Assembly (NCBI GenBank): GCA_036971615.1
Contig: JAYKKR010000031.1
Location: 62,001-126,000, forward strand
DNA length: 64,000 bases
Reading direction: 5' to 3'
From: Amyloporia xantha
Taxonomy: Eukaryota > Basidiomycota > Agaricomycetes > Polyporales > Adustoporiaceae
This document shows, piece after piece, positions 1 to 10,843 of the stretch. The translations under genes and the position numbers were made by a program. Every line of letters begins with the position of its first letter. Within the stretch, counting starts at the first letter, position 1. Below the pieces are notes generated by a model. It was not told where the DNA came from. It did not search any database and saw nothing but the letters and a program-made list of their open reading frames with translations.

Positions 1-143
1 ATTATATGGATATCACTCAAGCCACAAACAATCAATTGTCTATTGCCTATTATACAGGCTTTGCTTCTGCTTCTGGCTCGTGCATTCTGGACTTTTCAAA
101 TCTTACAAAGTTGTATCTGAGAGCTTTGCACAGATACAGAAAA

Positions 144-541
144 CACTGCAAAGAAATCACCGTTTCACAGGTAGTGAAAAGGGTAAGATACGTGTGGGAA
201 AGGGTTTACTTATCAAACCATATTGGGTAAGTTGAAATTGCGTGAAATGTCATTATTTTAAGAGCCTGTTGGAGATTCACAAAATTGAAGTTTGACATAC
301 TAAATAAGGTTATCTAAAAGTAATGGAATGAAGCCTTTACTGATGGATCAGTAATTTCATGTATCTTTTATGTAACCTCACTTAGTACATTAAACTTTAA
401 CTTTCCAATTCTACAATAGCTTTTGAAATGATAACCATTCCATACATTTCCAACTCACTTGAAATGGTTCCATAAGGCAATATTTGTTCACACCTATCTT
501 ACCCTTTTCACTGCCTGTGAAATGGTGATTTCTTTGCAGTG
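144..541. mobile_element. MITE-like element with 53-bp terminal inverted repeats
   Basis: The left end (144-196) and right end (489-541) are reverse complements over 53 bp with a few mismatches, and enclose about 290 bp of AT-rich DNA without a convincing gene. Both ends are flanked by AAAA, a possible short target duplication, though this is weak in AT-rich DNA. Size, terminal repeats and lack of coding capacity fit a non-autonomous DNA transposon; the superfamily is not identifiable. Bases 1-143 hold nothing I can recognise. Confidence 0.6.
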
Positions 542-637
542 AAAATGACTGAGAAATTGGTTCTAATTATACCCAATTACTGGTATTATGTTTATTTGGC
601 TACATTTCCACATAATATAGTACTAATTACCTTGGGA

Positions 638-651
638 GGTTTTTCCTGATG
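638..651 (+). mobile_element. Isolated right terminus of a CATCAGG-family TIR transposon
   Basis: The sequence ending TTTTTCCTGATG here recurs at the right ends near 43647 and 45537 and, inverted, at the left end at 43887. The rest of the element would lie upstream, partly outside the window; no matching left terminus is visible in bases 1-637. Confidence 0.35.
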
Positions 652-2397
652 CAATCCATATATGGTAATATCCAATACAGGATTATTATATATCATTAGA
701 ATCTGCTTGAATGGGCCATTCCAAATATGGTAATAGCCAGTATATACACCATTAGAATTCGTTTGAATGGGTCATTCCAAATATGGTAATATTCAATATA
801 GAATTGTTATATATCATTGGGATCCATTTGAATGGGGCAATACAAATATGGAATAAAATGTAGGGGTATTATATATCATTAGAAAGCATTTGAATGGGTC
901 ATTCCCAATATGGTAATGATCCATTTGGGGCTGGCACATCAATAATGATGATTTCGGGGGTGGTTAGATTTTCGTATCGTCGCGTTTGAATCAGTATTTT
1001 GCATTTTCTGGCTTAATTGGGCAAGCTAGGGGTCTGGAAAAATTTATCTGGGATCCTTGGATGATGCTCTATGACTTTCATTTCTGCCATATATGGTAAT
1101 ATTTCCTTTTTTGGAAAGTGTCGGTAGTGCTCACAGGGCTGTACAGCAGGGGAATATCAATGAGAATGTGTATCAGAAGTGGTATAATGTAGTGCAGCAT
1201 GTGTTGTGAATGGCTAGTGAACAGTCAGAGATGGCTATGTAACACAGATGTTCACACATCTCATCGCTTTTGCTATTTGACAATCAGCCAGTCGGTGCAC
1301 ACCATGCATTGCTAATGTTTGAGGTAGATAGTATACTGCACACAGTCAATCACTTGACTGATCAGTGCACTCAACAGTCACTCATATCCAGTATTTAGTT
1401 ACTGGCAGTTGGCAATCAGTCAGTCAATCAGTCAGTCAGTCATAAGTGCGCACTCAGTCACTGTGATCTCAGGTCAAAAGTCACTTATGTTATTGTCCAA
1501 GTCATTGTCAATATGTGTGAACAGATGTGTATTTGTGTACAGACTTATGTTTGAACTTCATCAAGTTCATCTTCAGTCGCAGACAAAGTGACTGAGTGCG
1601 CACTTATGACTGACTGACTGATTGACTGACTGATTGCCAACTGCCAGTAACTAAATACTGGATATGAGTGACTGTTGAGTGCACTGATCAGTCAAGTGAT
1701 TGACTGTGTGCAGTATACTATCTACCTCAAACATTAGCAATGCATGGTGTGCACCGACTGGCTGATTGTCAAATAGCAAAAGCGATGAGATGTGTGAACA
1801 TCTGTGTTACATAGCCATCTCTGACTGTTCACTAGCCATTCACAACACATGCTGCACTACATTATACCACTTCTGATACACATTCTCATTGATATTCCCC
1901 TGCTGTACAGCCCTGTGAGCACTACCGACACTTTCCAAAAAAGGAAATATTACCATATATGGCAGAAATGAAAGTCATAGAGCATCATCCAAGGATCCCA
2001 GATAAATTTTTCCAGACCCCTAGCTTGCCCAATTAAGCCAGAAAATGCAAAATACTGATTCAAACGCGACGATACGAAAATCTAACCACCCCCGAAATCA
2101 TCATTATTGATGTGCCAGCCCCAAATGGATCATTACCATATTGGGAATGACCCATTCAAATGCTTTCTAATGATATATAATACCCCTACATTTTATTCCA
2201 TATTTGTATTGCCCCATTCAAATGGATCCCAATGATATATAACAATTCTATATTGAATATTACCATATTTGGAATGACCCATTCAAACGAATTCTAATGG
2301 TGTATATACTGGCTATTACCATATTTGGAATGGCCCATTCAAGCAGATTCTAATGATATATAATAATCCTGTATTGGATATTACCATATATGGATTG
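652..2397. repeat. Giant near-perfect inverted repeat (2 x 810 bp, 126-bp spacer)
   Basis: Bases 652-1461 and 1588-2397 are reverse complements of equal length (810 bp each) with essentially no differences on inspection, separated by a unique 126-bp spacer (1462-1587). The outer halves are AT-rich and internally repetitive; the inner halves are rich in CAGT/ACTG runs. The structure could be a foldback-type transposon, a recent inverted duplication, or an artefact of long-read assembly. No coding capacity is convincing in either arm. A 14-base transposon terminus (638-651) abuts the left arm. Confidence 0.85.
661..970 (+). repeat. Degenerate ~60-bp tandem units inside the palindrome arm
   Basis: Units starting with TATGGTAATA or a close variant occur near 661, 726, 782, 847 and 909 (spacing 56-65 bp), each followed by a TATATCATTAGA-like block and a GAATGGG(T/C)CATTCC-like block. 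The mirror-image units occupy about 2080-2390. Foldback elements often contain such arrays in their arms. Confidence 0.6.
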
Positions 2398-2636
2398 GCA
2401 GAAATAAGCGGATTTTAATGATATATAATGATATATGACCTGTACAGCAGAAATATATGATTATATTTATTACAAGCTTGCCCAGTATTTAACTGAAATT
2501 GTCAAAAATGCGGATTTACAAACCAGGTTAACATTGTACAAAGGCTAGGCAGGTTTGTGGATTGTCAATCAGCAGGCCCAGTTGTATTACAAGCCTTGTA
2601 AAACCCTGGCCAAGTTGTGCACAGAGCTAAGCCCAG

Positions 2637-3686
2637 TGTTAAGAACCAGGGTAGTACTAGTACCTAAGCTCGTATACCGGTAACGGATAGGATAATAAAA
2701 ATACTTAGACTGTATGCTTGAGTCCTAATGGCTAGTTAGGAGTGGAATGCCGGTATACCAAGTAAGAAGTATAAGACCGTAGGGTCTTATGTTAGAGATT
2801 GGCGTGAGCCTAAGAGTATCGCTCAAGACCGAAGGTCGTTAGGTTAAGACCGACTTAGAGAGATACCGCTTATGTTCACGCAGAGATAAGGTTTAAAGGT
2901 AGAACTTCCTAAACAAAGATAACTCAAATCCTTCGCAAGTATTGTTGCCAGACCAAGGGCTTTAGGTAGCGCGAAGCAATACCGAAGACCGCTACTTAGC
3001 GCGAAGCTATAAGTAGTTTGTCAAGTCTGGGATAGATCTCTTTACCAGCGCGTAGCTATGGTAAGATCTACAATGATATGTGAAGGAGACAAGGTCTCAT
3101 TGTGCTAAGAGCTCAGAGGTAAAATAGATTGCTGGAAACCGAAGACCGTCGGTCTTCTTAAATACAAGTGAGAAATGCTAGAACCTTCTAAACACGCGTA
3201 GTCCGTACTTCTACAATACACTGCCCAATACCTGTGCACCTATTGTTCTCTACGCACCGCCTGGAATACTCATTGAGACCGCGCTGCTATCCTCGTGTGG
3301 CGGAGTGGCGCACCTCGGGCATTCATCGGTCTTGCCTCGGTCTTCCTCGATCCATAACGTGAGATCGGTCCGCTCTCCGTAGGTCGGATCGTGCTACCGG
3401 TCCTCGAGGTGTTTCATGGGACTCGACCTCTCACGCGAAGTGTGGGCGTTTGTGGGTCCCGAGGATCCGCTTTCTCTAAGAAGGAAATGGAGGACTACCC
3501 GTTGAGCGGGAGACCGAGTCATAGTCCCAATAAGTATCGGTTTCACACGCAAAGTATAGGTGCTCGCGGGTCCCGATGATCCGCGCGGTCTTGAAGGGTA
3601 GTGAAGGACTACCCGTTGATGGAAGACCGAGTCCTTTCTTGTAAAGAACTCGATTATAAGAAGGCCACGTCGGTATATCCATAACA
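2637..3686 (-). repeat. 3' LTR of the Gypsy element
   Basis: It begins TGTTAAGAACC and ends CATAACA, giving the usual short inverted TGTT..AACA termini. It matches the other LTR base for base except for two substitutions I could find (near 3418 and 3635). By hand count it contains 12 copies of AGACCG/CGGTCT. A spliced plus-strand gene begins 50 bp inside it at 3736, so this LTR may also act as a promoter in the antisense direction. Confidence 0.95.
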
Positions 3687-3735
3687 TAGCCCCCCCAGTC
3701 CGTCACTATCCCTCTCAAGACCGTCTATACTTCCT

Positions 3736-5038
3736 ATGTCTTTACTCTCCCTTCGCGATATCCCCGAAGAGTCGATTCCGGACTACTTCGAAATTCCTGC
3801 CGTCCCTTCGCGTTGGACCCCGGACCTCTTGAGAGCGTTCGAGGCGAGCCTTCGTGAAGTTCTCCAGCCCGAGCGATACGAATGGACTTTAATTGACGCC
3901 ATTCATCGCGCCTTTATGGTAAGCAGGATCGGTTTTGTAAAACCTTGCTAACATCGGTTTTCCTTGCAGAATGACGAGATCTTGGATTCCCTGGAGGAAC
4001 AACCCGAACTGAACTTGCCTCCCATAGTGGACGCTCTTACGGTCTGGAGACTAGACCGGGACGACTTACCGCCCACCTATCCCGCTTATCTAGCTTCGCT
4101 AGATATCATAGAAGCGGATCCCGAGTATTGGCTGGGTAAGTAGCGTGCGGTTATATTGTTGAATTAACGCGCTAACCTTCTTTCGGTTCGGTTTCCTAGT
4201 GGAAGGGGAGCACGACCACATCGAGACCGACGCGCTTCACGAAGCGGTTGGCATGATGGCAAGCGTAAGTGTCTTTCAGATCCTTGGAGGGCTTTACCGA
4301 CTTAGAGTGTGACTTCAATAGTTCGAGGATGACCGCCACTGCGATAGGTGCAAGACCGCCGGTCTCGAAGTGTGCGAGATCATGAGGCCAGGAGGGGCCT
4401 GTTCTCATTGTAGCCAGCGGAAGCAGAAGTGCTCCCTGAGCACAGGTAGGGGTCGATACCGTCGTCGTACAGGCGAGACCGTCGGTCTCCCGGTGGCTTC
4501 TCCCGACCGCGCCTTTTCCACGTCCACCAAGCATTCGAGTAAGTAACCTTGTGTCTTGATTTCCTTTCCTAGGCTAACCTTTCTTAACACTTAGTTTCTC
4601 CTTCAGAGCGGTCTAGTCGCTCCAAGCGGTCTCGCAGGACCGTCAGATCGTCTCGTGCGACTACTCCTCCAGTCACGCCGCTGGATACTGACGAGTTCGA
4701 GCCTTGGGGCGGTATTGATCGTGACGACGGTTTTTCCCTGCCGGCAGAATTCGAGGAATTGGAAGTTGCGGCTGAGCCCGCGGCTGTTCAAGAGTCCGCT
4801 GAGGCTGGTCCTGGACCAGCTGCCTTAGCTCAGCAAGAGCGCTCAGTTAGAAGCGCAGATTGCGGAGTTAAAGCGCCAGCTGGATGAGCAAACTCGTCAT
4901 CAGCGGTCTAAGAATGCCGAGAAGAAACGTCGCCAGCGGGAGAAAAAGAAAAGTCGCAAGAATGTCGGTTCTGGAAAGGGAAAAGAGGTAGACCGCGAGG
5001 AGGAGGAGGAGGCTGAGTCCGACGAGGAGGACTCGTAA
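3736..5038 (+). CDS. Spliced antisense zinc-cluster/coiled-coil protein of the Gypsy element
   Basis: This gene runs opposite to gag-pol. Four canonical GT-AG introns can be read: 3919-3969, 4136-4199, 4265-4321, and one from 4539 to 4594 or 4606 (two in-frame acceptors). Exon 4 encodes a CX2CX7CX8CX2CX6C cluster whose second half reads C-SH-C-SQRKQKC, close to the fungal Zn2Cys6 binuclear cluster. The C-terminal part is Arg/Ser rich, then a Lys/Glu-rich coiled-coil-like stretch (LEAQIAELKRQLDEQ) and an acidic tail. The tail requires one frame change near 4830-4850, by a missed intron or an indel. Zn2Cys6 proteins usually bind CGG triplets, and the element's repeated hexamer contains CGG. The function as a self-recognition or regulatory factor is inference. 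The stop is TAA at 5036. Confidence 0.65.
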
Positions 5039-5203
5039 AATAAGGACTTTATTTACGGCGTAGATGTATTTGTCGGTTTCCTTCTAATGCATCTTTGCGA
5101 TGAATCAAGACCGATATCTGAGACGATAAATAGTTCATGAATTGTTGGTACAGACAAAACATATAGTCCTCTTATCAGTCCTTCCTTCTAGCCGGTCTTG
5201 GCC

Positions 5204-5998
5204 CTAAGCATGAGGAAACCGACTGCCGCATCCGTGGTATTCATGGGTATTCCCACATCTATCCCCCCCCACCAAAATGAAGTCCTCCTCAGAGTCCTCC
5301 GAGTCGTCAGCCATCGTAGTGTCGTCGGTCTCGCTGGTTACCCTGTCGAAGTAAGGCGAGACCGGGTCATACTCCTCTGCACGACGGATGGAAAGGGTCG
5401 GATGGAGAATGAGATCCCGACATTCATTGGCGGATTCGCCCTCCGTGAAACCGGGCCATCCAATGGATTTGTAGTACGAAACCAATTGACGGTTGACGGT
5501 CTCGACACCTGTAAGACTGTTGGGGAGCTCGAGGCAGGCATGCACAAATTCCCCTACCCAGGAAATCGCGTCCACTCCGTCTCGCTGTGCGTCGGCAACT
5601 GCAGTCATAGCCTCCTCTTCCGTCGAAAAGAATCGATTCAACTCGTTGAAACCTCCGTGGAAAGGGTTGGTAAGAAAGACCGGTGGAGACCGAATGCCTA
5701 GTTCGCGACAAGCGAGCTTGATCTGGGGCGTGATGGTGAACTGCGTATGGACGGTCTCCAAGGCAAGCCATAATGCCGCTGCGAAACCGGTATGGATGAT
5801 AGTGCGGTCAGGAAGCCCGACTTGGGTGATGTATATAGGGAAAGGCGGAGTCCAGGTGAAGAAATTCCCGACAAACATGGTCGAAGGGAAATAAGGGTTG
5901 GTGACTTGAGCGATGGGGATAGTGGGGATGAGAGCGAGCTCTCTGGTAGCTGTAGTGAGGGCGGCCATGGAGCGGTCTTCGTCGAATACAGCGGACAT
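5204..5998 (-). CDS. Accessory ORF of the Gypsy element, unknown function (264 aa)
   Basis: An uninterrupted frame lies downstream of pol in the sense direction, where some retroelements carry an extra gene. The start codon at 5998 is followed by an N-terminal hydrophobic-rich half with several aromatic and proline residues, and the C-terminal quarter is acidic (EDSEEDFILVGG). I see no signal peptide or clear membrane span, so it does not look like an envelope protein. It converges on the antisense zinc-cluster gene, their 3' ends being about 165 bp apart. I do not recognise the family. Its intactness next to frameshifted pol suggests it is a genuine product. Confidence 0.5.
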   Translation of the reverse strand: MSAVFDEDRSMAALTTATRELALIPTIPIAQVTNPYFPSTMFVGNFFTWTPPFPIYITQVGLPDRTIIHTGFAAALWLALETVHTQFTITPQIKLACRELGIRSPPVFLTNPFHGGFNELNRFFSTEEEAMTAVADAQRDGVDAISWVGEFVHACLELPNSLTGVETVNRQLVSYYKSIGWPGFTEGESANECRDLILHPTLSIRRAEEYDPVSPYFDRVTSETDDTTMADDSEDSEEDFILVGGDRCGNTHEYHGCGSRFPHA

Positions 5999-6263
5999 GA
6001 TATGAAATAGGCTGAAGAGTTGGTGAACTTCTGAAGGGAGTAGAGAAGATGGATTGCTGAGAGACTGAGGAAAACCGAACTCCTTAAATAATGGTTCTGT
6101 AGGGGAATAGATATAGTGATTGAAGACCGAACCAGCGGATAATTAACTTATTGTGCAGAGTGGCACACTGGATTGTGAGAGACCGCTAGAGAGAGGAAAG
6201 AGGGACGAACTCACCAGGGGCGTCGGTCTTCGATGCACGAAACCGTATTGAGCCCGTCTTGCA

Positions 6264-8243
6264 TTATGCCACTGAGGTCTGGCTAAGCTTGCTAGCCACT
6301 ACTGCTCGGTCTCGACGGTTTTGCCAAGCCTTCAGAATATCAGGAGCGTTCCGTAGCTGAGTGCGAGTTAGCCACTCATCGTATTCGGGACCATACCCGA
6401 CGAAGCGAGTCTTGAACAGGGCGACTCTTCGTCCATTACGGCTTTTTCGAGACCGTTCCGCTATAATGGATTCTACCTCAAATTCTGGCAATTCATTGAA
6501 ATCTTGCCGAGCAAGATCCTTGGTCGGTCTCACCCCAAATTCAGGGGGCGACTCATGGTATCGCTCTAGGTGCGCAATGTTGATTACGGGATGAATACCG
6601 TAGGAAGCGGGCAGACGGACTTGATAGGCTACGGAGCTGATTTTTCGGATAATTTCGAATGGTCCATCATACTTCATAAGGAGCTTCCTTCCGCGACCAG
6701 CTTGAGACCGAAGAAGCTCCAACGAATCCACGTTGAGCACTACTTTGTCCCCAACTTCGAATTCGGTCATGATTCTTCCATTATTGTATGCTCGCTTCTG
6801 GTGAACTTGACTCAGATATAGGGCTTCTTGAGCGTCATGCCGGTCAGCCATAAAACCATCTACCATATCTCCAGCCTCGGGGTGGCTTGTATCTGAGACC
6901 GATCGCGGTATTGAAGGACCGGGTTCATCAACGTGCCCCCTGTGATCGGATGATAACCGCGGAGTAGATAAGCTGGGGAATACCCCGTGGCTGAGTGCGG
7001 GCTCGTGTTATAGGACAATCGAAGACCGTCCAGGTGATCGGACCAATCGTCCCGAGATGGACCGATATAGGCTCGAAGAGCGATTTCCAAGGTTTGATTC
7101 AAGATTTCGGTCTGACCATCCGCTTGAGGATGGTATGACGTAGTAAGAGACCGTTCAATCTTCATGAGTCGACAGACTTCCTTCCAGAAATCTCCCCTCC
7201 AGCGTACGTCTCGGTCGGAAATAATCTGCTTGGGAAGACCGTATTCACTGAAAATATGCTTGAACAGAAGAGCGGCGGTCTCCTTTTCCGTGATCCTAGT
7301 AGTGGTTGGTATAAATAAACCGTACTTGGTCAGCTTGTCCACTATCACCAGTATATTGTCGAAACCGCTGGAATTGGGTAATTCAGGGATGAAGTCCATG
7401 GTGATAACCTCGAAAGGGCGTGTCGGAATAGGAATAGGTTGCAGAAGACCGACAGGCGCATGCCTCCGCGGTTTCGACTTTTGGCACACGTCGCAGGTGG
7501 AAACATATTTCTTGATATCGCGAGACATCCTGGGCCAGTAATAAGTAGAGGCGATCCTGTTGTAAGACCGATGATAGCCTGAATGGGCCCTTTCAGTCAT
7601 TAAGTCATGCGCTTCCTTCATTACTTGAACCCGAAGTTCCTCTGGTACGCAAAGCCGACTATTACCTTGGTGATCCTCAAAATATACAAGTCCCTCTGGA
7701 GTGGTTGTGTATTGCGGAAATTCAGGATTAGACCAGTCGGTCTCGGTCTCCAAGTTCTTCTTGACGATCTTGAAGTGTTCATCCCTGCTATAAGCCTTCT
7801 TCCAAGTCTGGACCTCGCCAGGAGTAATACCGACTAGCAGCGAGTGCTTAGAAGATGCTTGATAGACCGAGCTCCAGGGGTTCTCGGTATCTTCTGAACT
7901 GTGAGTTGCAAACAAGACCGTCAGTTCCTCATCTTCATCTTCTTGGTCCAGGGTTTCGCAAAACCGAGAGGCTACCTTGATTAGCTTTTCTTCGAACTGT
8001 GGTCCTAGTTCCTCATACATGTCTTTCAGCGGGTCCTCTAATTCCTGATGAAGCTGAAGAGCGTCTGTAGGATCAGAGGAAGGACCATCCTGGTAAGGGA
8101 TCCTCCGTCGAAGTCTCGAGATAGGATCTACGTTTGAGTGAACTCTTCCTGCTCGATGAATGATCTTGAGACCGGGATATGCTGCGAAAACCGTTCCCCA
8201 GGTGAGTAATCGTCGGTTTACGTTCTGAAAGGTCCGACTCAGG
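6264..8243 (-). pseudogene. Gypsy integrase with C-terminal chromodomain (frameshifted)
   Basis: Reading from 8243 downwards: the RNase H tail (TFQNVNRRLLTWG), then an HHCC zinc domain (H..H..CDVCQK), the catalytic core with DFIPELP, SDRD and the glutamate in HPQADGQTE (a D,D-35-E arrangement), and an integrase C-terminal GDKVVLN segment. It ends in a chromodomain (FEVESIIAER..KTRFVGYGPEYDEW..). The chromodomain places it in the chromovirus clade, whose integrases target marked chromatin. A single-base frame change near 6885 separates the core frame (stop near 6860) from the C-terminal frame starting at 6866. Otherwise the domains are complete and look recently active. Confidence 0.9.
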
Positions 8244-10685
8244 TTAAGGCTGCGTGATCTGTGATAGCCAATACCGAAGATCCTTCCAAAACGACTGAAA
8301 CTTAATCAACCCTTCCTTAAGAGCGAGGGCCTCTCGTTCTGTAGGAGAGTAATTGCGCTCGGCGGCTTTCAGAATGCAAGACCAATAAGCGATAACCCTT
8401 TCGACGTAGACCGTAGTGTCTTCAAAACGCTCCGCCCATTTACCAGGAGACGGTACATCACTCTCTGTGGGCGAGACCGAGACTACTAGGTTCGGTATTG
8501 GTTCCTTATTGTCAAATGCCTTCTTTAACCGTTCATAGATCTTGGTACCTCGCAAGTCCTTGATTAACATGGGTTGAACCTGTTGAAGGATAGCGGCGAG
8601 ACCATAATCACAGGCGTCGGTATATAATCGGTATGGTCTTCCAGGCATGGCATAAGCTCGAACTGGAGCGTTGACCAAGACTTGCTTGCAAAGGTTAAAA
8701 GCCTCTTGGTGAACGTCAGTCCATTCCCACCCTAATCCTTCTTTCTTGAGAAGACCGAATAATGGAGCAGCAATCCAGGCGTAAAAAGGGATGTAAGACG
8801 AGAAGTATACCATCATCCCTAGGAAGACTTGCAGCTCCTTTACATTCCGTGGTTCCATGAGACCGACGATAGCGTCTACCTTTTCTTTGTGGGTGGATAT
8901 TCCGAGCCTAGACACCTTTTGTCCTAGCAGAAGTAGGGACTGATAGGCCAGGTGACACTTTCCTGGAGACAAGGTGATACCGGCTTGTTCTATAGCGAGG
9001 AAGACCGAGTCGAGATGCTTGACATGATCTTCAAACGAAGTAGAATACACCACAATATCATCGATGTATACTAGAGCGAATATCCATAGAAATGGTGCCA
9101 GTATGTTCTGCATGACCCTCTGGAAGACACTCGGACCGTTCCTAAAACCGAAAGGCATACGACGGAATTGGTGGAGACCGCGGTGAGTCCGAAAGGCGGT
9201 CTTCTCCTTATCCTTGTCTGCCATTTCTAACTGAGTAAAACCGGAGAGCGCATCGAGAGTCGACAGCCATTGAGCACCGGTAAGGGCTTGTAGAATGTCC
9301 TCCTGTTTGGGTAGAGGAAACTCATCCGGTATTACTTGGTCATTCAACTTTCGAAAATCAATGACCATCCTTGGTTTCCCATTTCGGTATACGATAAATG
9401 CTGGAGCGCCCCAGGGGCTCTTAGAGGGTTCGATTACTCCCAGTTCTAGCCAAGTATCCATCTGCTTATCCATAACTTCACGCTTAGCTGGGGATGAAGG
9501 AAACGGAGGAAGGGAGACTGGGGTAGAATTCGGTTTCAATGGTACTTCAACCTTAGCGTTGTAATGTCCTAGCCGTCCATTGAGGCTGAACGCTAGCTTA
9601 TGCTTTAGGACCACTTGTTCCAAAACCGAACGCTGGGAGTCCGATACATGGCTGCTGAAATCGACTTCTTTAAGAAGCTGAGACTCGTCGATAATCTCTT
9701 CTGGGGGCTCACCGGTCTTAGGTCCGCCTTCCAACGGTTCCGTAGATGAAGGGTCTTCTACGGTGTCCTTTCCTCGACTGGTGATTAGGTCTTGAACGGA
9801 GCTGGAGACCGTCTGCCCTTGAACTAGGTGACTAAGGACGTCTATCGACCCGTTACTCTCTATTAATAAACGAATAAACCGAGCATGGGTTACCGCCTTA
9901 GTCCAGGCGGTCTTACCCATGGTTTCTGGTCGGTCTAGCCATTTATTCGGGTCGAAGGCCTTGCCAAGGACCTGACCTGAAGGAATAACCATAGGATGTT
10001 TGCTGAAGTTGGCGACATGTAGCGCTGGTCTCTCAGAAGAGATGAACGAGTCCGTGGTTGCAAATACGTCGTCCATATTCTTATGCGTTTGAAAAGACCG
10101 TTCCACAAATAAAGTCTTCAAGTTGTCTTCAAAGGGCGCGTAGACCGATACTAACTTAGAAGATTCAGGAGGGATGATAACCATTTGCCTGGCTCGGACT
10201 AAGTTATCTTGAGACCGAGAGCGTTGTTGACGTTTTCGTCGCTGATTCCTCTTATGCAGTCTCGTCCTCCCCGTGCGGTCTCGCGATCCAATGAAGACCT
10301 TGAAGGCTTGTCCATGGTCGTCCGTAAGAGAAGAAGTCGAATTCTCCACCTCTAGGGAGATGCCAGTGTCCGCAAACTGTATAGCGGTCTTACCGTCTTG
10401 CCTCAAGACCGAAAGTGAGTATTGGTCCGCGAAGTCGTTGCCTAAAATGAAAGGGGTCGTCATTCCTTTAACGACATAAGCCTCGACGTTCATTTTAATG
10501 GACCGCTCCTCGGTCTTGAAGATCAAGTCGATAGGAACATAACCGGAAATCTTAGCTCGCCCAGTGACTTGTACCAAGTTGATCTTCTGGCCCACCTTGA
10601 TTTTGGGAGGATGTATCATCGCCTCTAAACACTTTGCAGAGATGAGAGTAATGTCTGATCCCGAGTCGATGATGATATCCTGCAT
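8244..10685 (-). CDS. Gypsy protease, reverse transcriptase and RNase H
   Basis: The N-terminus carries the aspartic protease motif IDSGSDITLIS. After a charged linker comes the reverse transcriptase, with MVIDFRKLND, the RMPFGFRNGPSVFQ block and the catalytic YIDD in ALVYIDDIVVYS. RNase H follows, with LYTDACDYGLAAILQQ. The frame stops at 8244 inside RNase H. Two further indels between about 8310 and 8230 are needed to recover the ITDHAAL motif and rejoin the integrase frame. The upstream boundary with gag is not certain, because protease may begin before the methionine at 10685. Function: copying of element RNA into DNA inside cytoplasmic particles. Confidence 0.92.
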   Translation of the reverse strand: MQDIIIDSGSDITLISAKCLEAMIHPPKIKVGQKINLVQVTGRAKISGYVPIDLIFKTEERSIKMNVEAYVVKGMTTPFILGNDFADQYSLSVLRQDGKTAIQFADTGISLEVENSTSSLTDDHGQAFKVFIGSRDRTGRTRLHKRNQRRKRQQRSRSQDNLVRARQMVIIPPESSKLVSVYAPFEDNLKTLFVERSFQTHKNMDDVFATTDSFISSERPALHVANFSKHPMVIPSGQVLGKAFDPNKWLDRPETMGKTAWTKAVTHARFIRLLIESNGSIDVLSHLVQGQTVSSSVQDLITSRGKDTVEDPSSTEPLEGGPKTGEPPEEIIDESQLLKEVDFSSHVSDSQRSVLEQVVLKHKLAFSLNGRLGHYNAKVEVPLKPNSTPVSLPPFPSSPAKREVMDKQMDTWLELGVIEPSKSPWGAPAFIVYRNGKPRMVIDFRKLNDQVIPDEFPLPKQEDILQALTGAQWLSTLDALSGFTQLEMADKDKEKTAFRTHRGLHQFRRMPFGFRNGPSVFQRVMQNILAPFLWIFALVYIDDIVVYSTSFEDHVKHLDSVFLAIEQAGITLSPGKCHLAYQSLLLLGQKVSRLGISTHKEKVDAIVGLMEPRNVKELQVFLGMMVYFSSYIPFYAWIAAPLFGLLKKEGLGWEWTDVHQEAFNLCKQVLVNAPVRAYAMPGRPYRLYTDACDYGLAAILQQVQPMLIKDLRGTKIYERLKKAFDNKEPIPNLVVSVSPTESDVPSPGKWAERFEDTTVYVERVIAYWSCILKAAERNYSPTEREALALKEGLIKFQSFWKDLRYWLSQITQP

Positions 10686-10843
10686 TTCGACCTCTCGGTC
10701 TCCTAAAAATCCGCGAGCCTTTGTAGCCTTTGATCCAAGGAAGGAACAACCGGGCGGTCTAGCAAGGTGTTTACGAAGTTCTAAGACCGGCTGGTTATCT
10801 AGGGAAACTGGCCCTTGGAAAAGAGACCGAAGGTTCTTAGTAG

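Noticed and set aside
6..230. 74-codon frame at the window start
   Set aside because: It overlaps the left end of the MITE-like element, is short and has no recognisable motif.
5204..5998. Accessory Gypsy ORF as an envelope gene
   Set aside because: No signal peptide, membrane span or fusion-like segment can be seen.
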